Origin: an uncultured Clostridia bacterium
GTDB taxonomy: Bacteria > Bacillota > Clostridia > Oscillospirales > Oscillospiraceae
Direction of reading: 5' to 3'
Assembly (NCBI GenBank): GCA_947367115.1
Contig: CANBCW010000011.1
Span: 1-41,229, forward strand
Length of the DNA: 41,229 nt
The stretch's first letter is position 1, and the number at the start of each line of letters is the position of its first letter. The notes under the pieces are model-generated. The model did not search any database. It was not told where the DNA came from and saw only the letters and a program-made list of their open reading frames with translations. Made by a program: the position numbers and the translations under genes. This document shows, piece after piece, positions 1 to 8,182 of the stretch.

Positions 1-192
1 TCCCTCCGAAAGAACAAACCGCCCCTGCAAGGATCGTCACTTGTCAAAACTATTGCAACTTGCTATTGCAATTTGCCAAAATGAAAATTTCGTATTCTTC
101 CTAGTCTTTTACCATTTCCTCCGGTTTTCTTGATTCAACATCTGGTGTATTATCGTTTTACTCAAATTGTGTTAGCATCTTGTCAATCAAGC
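1..192. other. Non-coding left edge, probable 5' region of a gene beyond the window
   Basis: No convincing gene lies here. Read on the minus strand, the first bases form a ribosome-binding site (TTCGGAGGGA, complement of 1-10), so a minus-strand gene probably begins just left of the window. Two copies of a 9-nt repeat lie at 50-71 and may be an operator for that gene. I could not place a convincing -35/-10 pair. Confidence 0.4.
50..71. repeat. Two 9-nt direct repeats, 13-nt offset
   Basis: The 9-mer CTATTGCAA occurs at 50-58 and again at 63-71; each contains the palindrome TTGCAA. The position upstream of a probable minus-strand start at the window edge suggests a regulatory site. The binding protein is unknown. 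Confidence 0.35.
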
Positions 193-226
193 GAAGAAGC
201 ACCTGCCAGTGAGGCAGGTGCTTCTT
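193..226 (-). terminator. Hairpin terminator after the thioesterase gene
   Basis: An inverted repeat with 14-bp arms (AAGAAGCACCTGCC type) and a 5-nt loop follows the thioesterase stop codon by a few bases. It would end the fatty-acid gene series. The downstream U-tract is weak on the minus strand, so termination efficiency is uncertain. Confidence 0.7.
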
Positions 227-231
227 ATCAT

Positions 232-645
232 TTACTTTATCAACTGGTCTGCAAGAATACGGTCAAATTCCGGACTGACCTTTTTTACGGCAACAGGCTT
301 CATATTTTTATCCACAAAACAGTGGGTCGAGCTAGCCTTCGCTACCAGCTCTCCCGTTTTCACATTCCGCATGGTGTAGGACAGAATCAGTTTGACGCCG
401 CTGTACTTTTCTGCAACGACTTCAATTTCGATTTCATCGGCATAGGTAGACGGATGCTTATACTCACAGCTCACCGAAACCACCGGGGACAAGATCCCCT
501 CCCCTTCCAGTCTGGTCATAGGATAGCCAAGCTCGCAGAGGTAATTGGTGCGGGCTTCCTCCATAAACCGAATGTAATTGGAATGGTGGGTAATGCCCAT
601 CTTGTCGGTCTCGTAGTAATGCACCTTATGAATATATTTACTCAT
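232..645 (-). CDS. Acyl-CoA/acyl-ACP thioesterase, 4HBT (YbgC/FadM-like) family
   Basis: This 137-residue protein has the hot-dog-fold thioesterase pattern: an N-terminal Y-x-E-T-D-x-M-G-I-T-H-H-S-N-Y motif (about residues 10-24) holding the catalytic Asp region of YbgC/FadM enzymes, followed by R-F-M-E-E-A-R. Length is normal for the family. Such enzymes hydrolyse acyl-CoA or acyl-ACP thioesters in the cytoplasm. The gene starts 10 nt after the stop of the PAS regulator and ends at a hairpin, so it is probably the last gene of the fatty-acid regulon. A role in releasing or recycling acyl chains from FAS II is inferred from that context; the chain-length preference cannot be read from sequence. 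Confidence 0.85.
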   Translation of the reverse strand: MSKYIHKVHYYETDKMGITHHSNYIRFMEEARTNYLCELGYPMTRLEGEGILSPVVSVSCEYKHPSTYADEIEIEVVAEKYSGVKLILSYTMRNVKTGELVAKASSTHCFVDKNMKPVAVKKVSPEFDRILADQLIK

Positions 646-655
646 AGTATCGTTT

Positions 656-2659
656 TCACTCCAGATTGTTGCTAAGTTCGCCCAGTGTGGTCTCCGCCCA
701 ACTGTAATTCGTCAGGTAGCTGCCCTTGAAAAGCTGGGCGTATTCTTCCTTTCCGGTCAAATAGTCATAGAGGTCACACTGTACTTTTTCCGGGATGATC
801 CGGCGCTTGCCGTCTACCGATTCCATGATATCCGGCACACCGTATTCCTCCAGAGCGTTCTTCAGCCGCAGGGCTACCTTGCGGTATCGGGCCAAGGTAA
901 TGGTGTTGGCCGGTTCGTCCTCCCACAGAAAGCTGATCGCCTCTTCGGAGGTGATATATCCGCCCCGGCGGTCTACCAGCAGCGCAAACAGCTCCTTGGA
1001 TTTCTTATTGCGGAAGGCGATGGGCTTGCCGCCAATGAACACATCAAAGTAACCGAAGGTACGGATAGACACCGTTCGGTCTTCCGACAGTTTGGCGTTC
1101 TCCGAAGAGGCGGGATCCTCTACCTTATACAGCATAACAAACCGGGGAGCCAACTTGCTGGGATCTTTTTGGGAGCAGATCGCCTTGATCCGCTTTTCTG
1201 TTTCCGTCTTAATGTCGTAGTAAGTAAATTCCGCCTCGCCATTTTGGAGCAGCCGGACAAATTCTTCATAGGCCGTTTCGCTTTTGGCCACGAAGCTGCT
1301 GAGTGGCGTGCTCTTTGACATCAGCGGCAGCCATTCCTCTTTGGTATAACCGAAGAACTCACAGACATTATCGCTGGCGTACAGCGGAATTACCATATTG
1401 TCCGCAGTCACCTCAAAGGCCGCGATGCCATCCGTAAACCGCAGAACCAGTTCCTGCATATTCTCCTTCAGGTGGATATTCTCCATCCGGAGCTGATCCG
1501 TTTCCTGTCCATCCGGGACCTGGCGGCAGCAGTAGAGGCTGACGGAAGCATCCATCTTCAGGAAGATGCCGCTGTACAGCTTCATTTCGCCGCTGGAAGA
1601 CTTGGCATGATAGGTAATCAACGGCGGTTTTGCGTCTGGCGTGTAAAGCTGTTTCTGACTGAAAGCATGGAAAAATGCGCGCACCTTCTCACAGTCCTCC
1701 GGGGCCACTGTGCCGCTGACCCATTTCTCTGTGGCATCCTCCATCTGCATGGGGACATTCTCCAGCCATCGGAACATCGGCGAATTGTTGCTGTAAAGGC
1801 ATTTGACGGTATTGGCGCTCAGATCATACTCAAAGATCTTGTCATAAACATCCATCAGTGCTTTCAGGTAGCGCCTTGTTTCCCTGTCCCGCTTGGCCTG
1901 ATGCCGCTCGGTGATGTCCATGCAGACACTCTGGAATTCTTCCTCACCGTTTGCATTCACACATTTTGTGACCCAGCCAAAGAGATAGCCCCTTGTACCG
2001 TCGCTGCGCTGTACCGCCATTTCACCGGCAATGGGAGCGCCTGCCGAATAAACCCGGTTCAAATACAGGGCGAACCTGCGCCGTTCCTCCATGGGGATCA
2101 TCAGGAAAATGTTGCTTTTATACAGCTCCAAATAATCCATTTCCCCATCCCGGCTTTCGGGGATCCGCAGAAAGGACAGCATTTGCTGATTGATATAAGT
2201 CACTCTGGGCTGTTTTTCGCAGGTGTATTTCAGAAAGCCGCAGGGCATTGTTTCATTCAGAAACTGCAGATTGCCGTATTCATTTTTCAAATCGGTCAGA
2301 TCCGTCAGCACACTGTAACCAACAAGGGTGCCGTCTGCCAATAGCTTCGTGGTAACGGTATCCCGCACAAAAATAGGCGCGCCATCGTGTTTGATCAGGC
2401 GGTATTCTTCCGTTTTCACCTTTGCTCCGGCACACAGTGCCCGAATAAATTGGGCATAACACCCCTTATCTGCAGGATGTACCAGATTTGCATACAGGTC
2501 ATCGGTTTCACTGAGCAGATCTTGGGCAGGGATGCCAACCATCTCACAGAAGTTATTGCTCACATAGCTCAGATGGACATTCCCACTCAAGACGTACTGG
2601 TGAAACCCGCTGATTCCCTGGTTTAGAACATCCTCTGCATGATTTAAAGTATTATCCAT
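656..2659 (-). CDS. Multi-PAS sensor with C-terminal SARP-like winged helix; probable regulator of the fatty-acid operon
   Basis: A soluble 667-residue protein with three or four PAS-like domains (about 10-125, 133-255, 265-385 and 405-520). The phrase TDLTDLK after the first and the MDITERHQ after the second are typical PAS-domain ends. From residue 530 there is a transcriptional-regulator winged helix of the OmpR/SARP kind (FGYFDVFIGGKPI, then RNKKSKELFALL and a VALRLKNAL helix). The last 20-25 residues (LFKGSYL...YSWAE) resemble the start of a BTAD domain, which is cut short. There is no kinase or receiver domain, so sensing and DNA binding are in one chain. The gene has AAGGAG before ATG and its own promoter, and lies directly downstream of the fab/acc operon. 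It probably controls that operon through the 11-nt repeats upstream of acpP. The PAS ligand is unknown. Confidence 0.75.
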   Translation of the reverse strand: MDNTLNHAEDVLNQGISGFHQYVLSGNVHLSYVSNNFCEMVGIPAQDLLSETDDLYANLVHPADKGCYAQFIRALCAGAKVKTEEYRLIKHDGAPIFVRDTVTTKLLADGTLVGYSVLTDLTDLKNEYGNLQFLNETMPCGFLKYTCEKQPRVTYINQQMLSFLRIPESRDGEMDYLELYKSNIFLMIPMEERRRFALYLNRVYSAGAPIAGEMAVQRSDGTRGYLFGWVTKCVNANGEEEFQSVCMDITERHQAKRDRETRRYLKALMDVYDKIFEYDLSANTVKCLYSNNSPMFRWLENVPMQMEDATEKWVSGTVAPEDCEKVRAFFHAFSQKQLYTPDAKPPLITYHAKSSSGEMKLYSGIFLKMDASVSLYCCRQVPDGQETDQLRMENIHLKENMQELVLRFTDGIAAFEVTADNMVIPLYASDNVCEFFGYTKEEWLPLMSKSTPLSSFVAKSETAYEEFVRLLQNGEAEFTYYDIKTETEKRIKAICSQKDPSKLAPRFVMLYKVEDPASSENAKLSEDRTVSIRTFGYFDVFIGGKPIAFRNKKSKELFALLVDRRGGYITSEEAISFLWEDEPANTITLARYRKVALRLKNALEEYGVPDIMESVDGKRRIIPEKVQCDLYDYLTGKEEYAQLFKGSYLTNYSWAETTLGELSNNLE

Positions 2660-2712
2660 AAAAGCTCCTTACTGGCAGCAGCGCTGAACCGTCACATGGG
2701 TATTGGGAGCCT

Positions 2713-2741
2713 ATCATAGCATATTTTTTCACGGCGCGCAA
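2713..2741 (-). promoter_or_regulatory. Promoter of the PAS/SARP-like regulator gene
   Basis: On the minus strand TTGCGC (2736-2741), a 17-nt spacer and TATGAT (2713-2718) lie in the 92-nt gap between the acyl-CoA synthetase stop and the regulator start. No terminator is visible in the gap, so the regulator may be read both from here and by read-through from the fab operon. Confidence 0.55.
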
Positions 2742-2751
2742 TCCTATGGGG

Positions 2752-4386
2752 TCAGCTCCGGTCACGCAGAACGGTCTTCTGGATCTTACCGCTGATGGTC
2801 TTGGGCATCTCCGTAACAAATTCGATGATACGAACCCACTTGTATTCTGCCAACCGCTGGTTACAAAAATCCTTGATTTCAAGCTCCAGCTCGCGGGAGG
2901 GGGCATAGCCCTGGCTCAGAATGATGACCGCCTTGATTGCCTGTCCCCGGAGTGTATCCGGAACACCGACTACGCTGCACTCCACCACAGCCGGATGTTC
3001 CATCAGCACATTTTCCACTTCATAGGGGCCCACCCGGTAGCCGCCAGTCTTGATGATGTCGTCAAATCGGCCGTGGAACCAATAGCGCCCATTCTCATCC
3101 ATATACGCCGCATCGCCGGTGTGATACACACCGCCGCGCCAAACATAGTTATATTGGGCTTCATTGTCCAGGTACCCGGTAAACACGCCGGGCTGCTTTC
3201 CGCTTTCCGGCGGGATGATGACCACCTCACCGATCTCCCCCACTTCCACGTTCTCCCCCCGCTTATTGCGAAGCTCGATGTGGTAGAAAGGAGAAACGTT
3301 TCCCATGGAACCCGCCTCCGGTTTTGCGCCTTTGAAATTTGCCATCAGCAGGGTGGTTTCTGTCTGGCCGTAGCCCTCGCAAAGAAGCAGGCCGGTCTTT
3401 TCGGTGAACTTGCGGAATACATCCGGTGCCAGCATTTCGCCAGCAGTGGAAGCATGACGCAGGGTGGGCATATCCGGGATGCCCTTGCGTACCAGATAGC
3501 GGTACACCGTAGGCGGCGCGCAGAAGGAGGTAACACCATAGCGGTTGATCACCGCGCAAAGCTGCTTCGGCTCGAAGTTATCGAAGTCAAATACCATCAC
3601 CGCGCTGCCAACCAGCCACTGGCCGTAGAGTTTTCCCCAGGAGGCCTTTGCCCAGCCGGTTTCCGCCACCGTGAAGTGGAGGCCGTCCTCTTCTGCCTGC
3701 TGCCAGTATTTCGCTGTGACGATATGGGCAAGAGGATAGGTAAAGTCGTGGATGACACCCTTGGGGTAGCCGGTAGTGCCGGAGGTAAAGTACATGAGCA
3801 TGGGATCTGTTGCCAGTGTGGGGATACGCTCCAGCTCGGTGCCGGCAGTTTCCATGGCAGCGGTCAGATTCTCGAATCCTTCCGCATCTGCCTGTACGCA
3901 CCAGAGCTTCGGGTCTGCGCCTGTTTCCAGAAGTGCAGCCCGGATCTTCCCGGGAACATCATTCTGGGAGGTGCAAACAATGGCCTTCACCTTGGACGCT
4001 TGAATCCGATACACAAAATCGTTGACCGTCAGCATGTGGGTAGCCGGGATCATCACTGCTCCCAGCTTATGCAGAGCCACCGCCGCAAACCAGTATTCAT
4101 AGTGGCGTTTCAGCACCAGCATAACCCGGTCACCCCGGCCAATGCCGGCATTGCGAAACACATTTGCCATCCGGTTGCTCTTTTCCCGGATATCATCAAA
4201 GGTGAAGATGTGTTCCTCGTTTTCTGTGTTGCACCAGACAAGAGCCTTCTTATCCGGTGTTTCCCGGGCGATCACATCTACAACATCGTAGCCGAAATTG
4301 AAATCCTCGGGATAACGCAGAGAAAATTCCTTTAAGCTGCCCTGTTCATCGATTACTTCTGTACAGTATTTCTGATAGATGCTCAT
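2752..4386 (-). CDS. Acyl-CoA synthetase (AMP-forming), acetyl/medium-chain type
   Basis: A 544-residue member of the ANL adenylate-forming superfamily. The P-loop-like motif YFTSGTTGYPKG is near residue 200, the adenine-binding motif GYGQTETT near 340, YHTGD near 430, the hinge FDDIIKTGGYRVGP follows, and the C-terminal catalytic lysine lies in PKTISGKIQKTVLR. These enzymes make acyl-AMP and then acyl-CoA from a free fatty acid, ATP and CoA. Overall pattern suits medium-chain acyl-CoA synthetases more than acetyl-CoA synthetase, but the substrate is not certain. Its ATG overlaps the accA stop by 4 nt (ATGA), so it is translationally coupled to the FAS II operon. This suggests activation of exogenous or recycled fatty acids. 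Confidence 0.9.
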   Translation of the reverse strand: MSIYQKYCTEVIDEQGSLKEFSLRYPEDFNFGYDVVDVIARETPDKKALVWCNTENEEHIFTFDDIREKSNRMANVFRNAGIGRGDRVMLVLKRHYEYWFAAVALHKLGAVMIPATHMLTVNDFVYRIQASKVKAIVCTSQNDVPGKIRAALLETGADPKLWCVQADAEGFENLTAAMETAGTELERIPTLATDPMLMYFTSGTTGYPKGVIHDFTYPLAHIVTAKYWQQAEEDGLHFTVAETGWAKASWGKLYGQWLVGSAVMVFDFDNFEPKQLCAVINRYGVTSFCAPPTVYRYLVRKGIPDMPTLRHASTAGEMLAPDVFRKFTEKTGLLLCEGYGQTETTLLMANFKGAKPEAGSMGNVSPFYHIELRNKRGENVEVGEIGEVVIIPPESGKQPGVFTGYLDNEAQYNYVWRGGVYHTGDAAYMDENGRYWFHGRFDDIIKTGGYRVGPYEVENVLMEHPAVVECSVVGVPDTLRGQAIKAVIILSQGYAPSRELELEIKDFCNQRLAEYKWVRIIEFVTEMPKTISGKIQKTVLRDRS

Positions 4387-5177
4387 ACTTGCTCCTTCGC
4401 CGCACCTTCACCGATCCGGCGGAAGCGGTCATATCGTTTGCTGATCAAATCTACATCGTCGGACAACTCCTGTAATTCTTCCGTTAGAAGCGTCCGAATT
4501 CGCTCGTAAAATTCCTTTTTGCCCATATCTTTCTCGGAAAGAATGCGCTCGATCACGCCCAGGCTCTTGGCATCCTCTGCCGTCAGCTTCAGGCTTGCGG
4601 CAGCGGTTTCCGCCTGGGCAGCGTCCTTCCAGAGAATACTGGCGCAGCCTTCGGGGGAGATCACAGAATACACAGAATTCTGCAGCATCCATACCCGATC
4701 TGCCACTGCCAGAGCCAGCGCGCCGCCGCTGCCGCCCTCTCCGATGAGGATGGAGATGACCGGCACGCAGAGAGTGGACATTTCCATCAGGTTCTCCGCA
4801 ATGGCCTGACCCTGGCCCCGTTCTTCCGCACCGATACCGCAATAGGCACCGGAGGTATCAATAAAGCAGATGATGGGACGGCCAAATTTATCTGCCTGCT
4901 TCATCAGCCGCAGCGCTTTGCGGTAGCCTTCCGGGTTGGGTGCGCCAAAGTTGCGGTAAGTCCGCTCCTTGGCGGTGTGGCCTTTCTCAATGGCGATCAC
5001 CGTAACCGGCTGGCCATTCAGCTTGGCGATACCGCCAACAATGGCATGGTCATCGGCGTAACACCGGTCACCGTGAAACTCAATGAAGCCCTGAAAGATG
5101 TTCTTGATATAGTCGAGACCCGTAGGCCGGCTGTTATCCCGGGCAAGTTTGACCCGTTCATAAGGTGCTACACTCAT
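4383..5177 (-). CDS. accA: Acetyl-CoA carboxylase, carboxyltransferase subunit alpha
   Basis: This 264-residue protein is the alpha half of the carboxyltransferase that moves CO2 from carboxybiotin to acetyl-CoA, making malonyl-CoA, the first committed step of FAS II. Recognisable AccA segments are RPTGLDYIKNIFQGFIE, ELHGDR-like FHGDRCYADD, RNFGAPNPEGYRKALR, the FIDTSGAYCGIGAEERGQ block and the oxyanion-type GEGGSGGALA stretch. It lacks the longer N-terminal extension of E. coli AccA, as is usual in Firmicutes. The start overlaps the accD stop by 4 nt and its own stop overlaps the synthetase start, so the three genes are coupled. Confidence 0.96.
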   Translation of the reverse strand: MSVAPYERVKLARDNSRPTGLDYIKNIFQGFIEFHGDRCYADDHAIVGGIAKLNGQPVTVIAIEKGHTAKERTYRNFGAPNPEGYRKALRLMKQADKFGRPIICFIDTSGAYCGIGAEERGQGQAIAENLMEMSTLCVPVISILIGEGGSGGALALAVADRVWMLQNSVYSVISPEGCASILWKDAAQAETAAASLKLTAEDAKSLGVIERILSEKDMGKKEFYERIRTLLTEELQELSDDVDLISKRYDRFRRIGEGAAKEQV

Positions 5178-6031
5178 GCGTTCCCTCCTCTATGCATCTC
5201 CAGCAGCTCGGCGAGCATTTTCTTCTGCTCGCTGCGAATAACGATGCGGTCGATAAAGCCATGATCCAGAACAAACTCCGAAGTCTGGAACCCAGCGGGC
5301 AGGGGCTTTCGGGTAGTCTGCTCAATGACACGAGCCCCGGCAAAGCCTACCGTGGCTCCCGGCTCTGCCAGAATGATGTCCGCCTCCATGGCAAAGCTGG
5401 CGGTAACACCGCCGGTGGTGGGATCGGTCAGTACCGCAATGTAAAGAAGTCCCGCGTCAGAGTGCCGTTTTACGGCGGCGCTGGTTTTCGCCATCTGCAT
5501 CAGGGAGAGCAAACCTTCCTGCATCCGGGCACCGCCGGACACGGTAAAACCGATCACCGGCAGCCGATGCTTGGTAGCATGCTCAAAAAGCCTTGTGATC
5601 TTCTCGCCAACGGCGCTGCCCATGGAACCCATCATAAAGTAGGACTCCATCACAAACAGGCAGCACTTCTCTTTGCCGATCTGTGCGGTACCGCAGATGA
5701 CCGCCTCTTCCTCACCGCTGATCTGGCGGACGGTCTCCGCTTTTTCCTGATAGCCGGGGAAATTCAAAGGATTCCCGGCCTTCACATCAGCGTAGAGTTC
5801 CTGAAAGCTGTCTTTCTCCACGATCATCTGGATCCGCTGGCGAGCCTTCATTCGGAAATGGTATCCGCAGGAGCAGACCAAATTGTTTGCCCAGAGGCGG
5901 CTCAGGGGAATATCCTTGCGGCAGTTGGGGCATTTCTTTTCCGGTTCGCCCGCGTCCTGCTGCACAGGGGCAGCAGTGCGGCCGCCTTCTTCCAGTTTGT
6001 TCTTCGGTTTAATAAAATTGATAAAGGCCAT
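5174..6031 (-). CDS. accD: Acetyl-CoA carboxylase, carboxyltransferase subunit beta
   Basis: The 285-residue beta subunit of the carboxyltransferase, partner of AccA. The N-terminal zinc ribbon begins with C-P-N-C (about residues 34-37) and ends with V-C-S-C-G-Y-H; the second pair is therefore C-x-C instead of the usual C-x-x-C. The crotonase-like carboxyltransferase core follows, with VSGGARMQEGLLSLMQMAKT, LTDPTTGGVTASFA and GFAGARVIEQT, all well conserved. It starts 3 nt after accC, behind a GGGAG site, and overlaps accA by ATGA. It is a normal-length, apparently functional enzyme subunit. Confidence 0.96.
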   Translation of the reverse strand: MAFINFIKPKNKLEEGGRTAAPVQQDAGEPEKKCPNCRKDIPLSRLWANNLVCSCGYHFRMKARQRIQMIVEKDSFQELYADVKAGNPLNFPGYQEKAETVRQISGEEEAVICGTAQIGKEKCCLFVMESYFMMGSMGSAVGEKITRLFEHATKHRLPVIGFTVSGGARMQEGLLSLMQMAKTSAAVKRHSDAGLLYIAVLTDPTTGGVTASFAMEADIILAEPGATVGFAGARVIEQTTRKPLPAGFQTSEFVLDHGFIDRIVIRSEQKKMLAELLEMHRGGNA

Positions 6032-6034
6032 AGT

Positions 6035-7342
6035 TTACCTACTCCCCATAAATGTCAGGTCATAGTCGCCGGAAACAAAGCGGTCATCATCCACGATGGC
6101 AAGCTGATCCTCGATATTGGTAGGGATCCCCTCGATGACCAGCTCGCAAAGCGCTGCCCGGAGTTTGCGCAGAGTCTCCTCCCGGTGCTTGGCATAGACG
6201 ATCAGTTTTCCAAGCAGTGCGTCATAATAGGGCGTTACCTGGGTGCCCTCGATCAAACAGGTGTCAAACCGTACCGCAGGCCCGCCGGGCACATGGAGCA
6301 TTTGCAGCTCTCCGCAGCTTTTGGCGTTGACGCGGCATTCGATGGCGGAGCCAGTCATGGGAATATCCGCTTGCGTGAAATCCAGCGGGATTCCCGCCGC
6401 AATGCGGATCTGCCATTTCACCAGATCAATGCCGGTCAGCATTTCTGTGACACAATGCTCCACCTGCAGCCGCACATTCATCTCCATGAACCAGAAGTTG
6501 CCGTATTTGTCCAGCAAAAATTCCAGCGTTCCGGCACCCACATAGCCGATTCGCCGGATGGCATCCACTGACAAAGCGATGATTTTCCCCCGCTGGGCAT
6601 CATTCACCGCAGGGGACGGTGTTTCCTCGATGAGCTTCTGATTACGAAGCTGCAAGGAACAATCCCGTTCTCCCAGACAAACCACATTTCCATGCTCGTC
6701 TGCCAGAATCTGCAGCTCCACATGCCGGGCAGGATACACATACTTCTCCAGATAAACGCTCCCATCGCCGAACGCACTGAGGGCTTCGGAGGTGGCCTGA
6801 TACCAGTTTTCCTCCAGTTCATCCTCAGAGCGCACAAGCCGGATGCCCCGGCCGCCGCCACCGGCACAAGCTTTCAGCATGACCGGGTAGCCGATCCGAT
6901 GGGCTTCCTTTGCGGCATCACGCAGATCCGCCAGAGCCTTGGTTCCGGGAATGACCGTCAATCCGGTGTTTTGGATCAGCTCCTTCAGTACCGCCTTGTC
7001 GCTGAGCCGTTCCATATCCTTGGGGTCGGGGCCGATGAATACCAGCCCATTCTTCCGGCACAGCCGGGCAAAGTGGGCGTTTTCCGACAGGAAACCGTAT
7101 CCCGGATGGATTGCCTGAGCACCGGCGAGTAAGGCGGTACTGATGATCTGCTTTTCATTCAAATAGCTTTCCGATGCCTCAGAGCCGCCGATACAATAAG
7201 CCTGGTCTGCCAGTGCCACATGCAGGGCGTTCCTATCCGCTTCAGAATAGACCGCCACCGTGGCAACACCCATTTCCTTGCAGGCCCGGATGATCCGGAC
7301 TGCAATCTCGCCCCGGTTGGCAATGAGAATTTTTGAAAACAT
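6035..7342 (-). CDS. accC: Biotin carboxylase subunit of acetyl-CoA carboxylase
   Basis: A 435-residue ATP-grasp enzyme that carboxylates the biotin of BCCP using bicarbonate and ATP. The N-terminal MFSKILIANRGEIAVRI is diagnostic, as are AIHPGYGFLSENA, the glycine-rich ATP lid KACAGGGGRGIR (about residue 160), ERDCSLQLRNQKLIEE and the catalytic FMEMNVRLQVEH near residue 290. Length is slightly below the roughly 450 of many homologues but both ends look natural. The site AGGAGC precedes ATG. It lies 3 nt from fabZ and 3 nt from accD within the operon. Confidence 0.97.
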   Translation of the reverse strand: MFSKILIANRGEIAVRIIRACKEMGVATVAVYSEADRNALHVALADQAYCIGGSEASESYLNEKQIISTALLAGAQAIHPGYGFLSENAHFARLCRKNGLVFIGPDPKDMERLSDKAVLKELIQNTGLTVIPGTKALADLRDAAKEAHRIGYPVMLKACAGGGGRGIRLVRSEDELEENWYQATSEALSAFGDGSVYLEKYVYPARHVELQILADEHGNVVCLGERDCSLQLRNQKLIEETPSPAVNDAQRGKIIALSVDAIRRIGYVGAGTLEFLLDKYGNFWFMEMNVRLQVEHCVTEMLTGIDLVKWQIRIAAGIPLDFTQADIPMTGSAIECRVNAKSCGELQMLHVPGGPAVRFDTCLIEGTQVTPYYDALLGKLIVYAKHREETLRKLRAALCELVIEGIPTNIEDQLAIVDDDRFVSGDYDLTFMGSR

Positions 7343-7345
7343 AGT

Positions 7346-7765
7346 TTATGCTCCTGTGATTGCAAAGGAAAATTCGGCGCTGACGCAAAATCGGCCATCC
7401 ACCGTCACCGTACCCTCTGCAAAATAAAAGGGGTGCTTTGCCCGTTTGATATGGCAGCGGGTCTCCACGGTGTCACCGGGACGAACCGGGCTGCGGAACT
7501 TCACATTGTTCAGGCCCGTATAGACCGGCAGCTTTCCTTCCGTCATCTGGTCTTTCAAAAGGACACAGGCGGACTGGGCCAGAATCTCGCAGAGGATCAC
7601 ACCGGGAACGATGGGGTTCTCCGGGAAATGTCCCTGCAGGAAGAACTCGTCACCCCGGACATGATAATGACCCACAGCGGTGCCGTCGATCTCGGTCACA
7701 TCATCCACCAGAAGCATGTTGTCCCGGTGGGGCAGGATCTGCATGATTTCTTCTCTTTCCATCAT
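7346..7765 (-). CDS. fabZ: 3-hydroxyacyl-ACP dehydratase
   Basis: A 139-residue hot-dog-fold dehydratase that converts 3-hydroxyacyl-ACP into trans-2-enoyl-ACP. The N-terminal ILPHRDNMLLVDDV and the active-site block GHFPENPIVPGV, with catalytic His in GHFP and Glu in the following CEILAQ helix, are intact. Its ATG overlaps the accB stop by 4 nt. The product is the substrate of FabK encoded upstream. No fabA or fabN-like isomerase is seen, so how unsaturated acids are made is not shown here. Confidence 0.96.
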   Translation of the reverse strand: MMEREEIMQILPHRDNMLLVDDVTEIDGTAVGHYHVRGDEFFLQGHFPENPIVPGVILCEILAQSACVLLKDQMTEGKLPVYTGLNNVKFRSPVRPGDTVETRCHIKRAKHPFYFAEGTVTVDGRFCVSAEFSFAITGA

Positions 7766-8178
7766 GCCCTCCTGATGCGGAACAGCTCGGTGCCGTATTC
7801 CACCATCTGACCGTTGGTGACGCAGATCTTTTCGATGACGCCGTCACACTCGGCACTCAGCTCATTCATCAGCTTCATGGCTTCCACGATGCACAGGGTC
7901 TGACCCTGTTTCACCCGGTCACCCAGGGACACATAAGGGTCGGCATTTTCCGCCGGGGCGGCATAGAACAGACCCACCACCGGGGATTTGACGCTGATGT
8001 AATCGGTATCTTCCTTTTCCGCTTTTACCAGCGGGGCAGATTCCACGGCCACAGCCTGCTTTGCCGAAGGGGCAGACCGCTCCAGCCGAACCACCTGATC
8101 GTTCTCGGTGATTTCCAGCCCGGTCAAGCCCAGCTCCTGCATGAGCTGCGCGTATTTGCGAATATCGGATTCTTTCAT
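7762..8178 (-). CDS. accB: Biotin carboxyl carrier protein of acetyl-CoA carboxylase
   Basis: A 138-residue carrier protein. The N-terminal helix (MKESDIRKYAQLMQELGL) and a variable linker are followed by the biotinyl domain, with the biotin-accepting lysine in EAMKLMNE about 35 residues before the end. The start at 8178 is chosen over an upstream in-frame ATG because AGAAAGGTG precedes it and because the longer version would run back into fabF. It sits 4 nt after fabF. BCCP carries CO2 between AccC and the AccA/AccD carboxyltransferase. Confidence 0.95.
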   Translation of the reverse strand: MKESDIRKYAQLMQELGLTGLEITENDQVVRLERSAPSAKQAVAVESAPLVKAEKEDTDYISVKSPVVGLFYAAPAENADPYVSLGDRVKQGQTLCIVEAMKLMNELSAECDGVIEKICVTNGQMVEYGTELFRIRRA

Positions 8179-8182
8179 AGAA

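Noticed and set aside
2746..4335. Long plus-strand open frame opposite the acyl-CoA synthetase
   Set aside because: It is the antisense shadow of a clear ANL enzyme; its translation is His/Arg-rich with no family motifs. The same holds for the long plus-strand frames opposite accC/accD, essC and the kinases.
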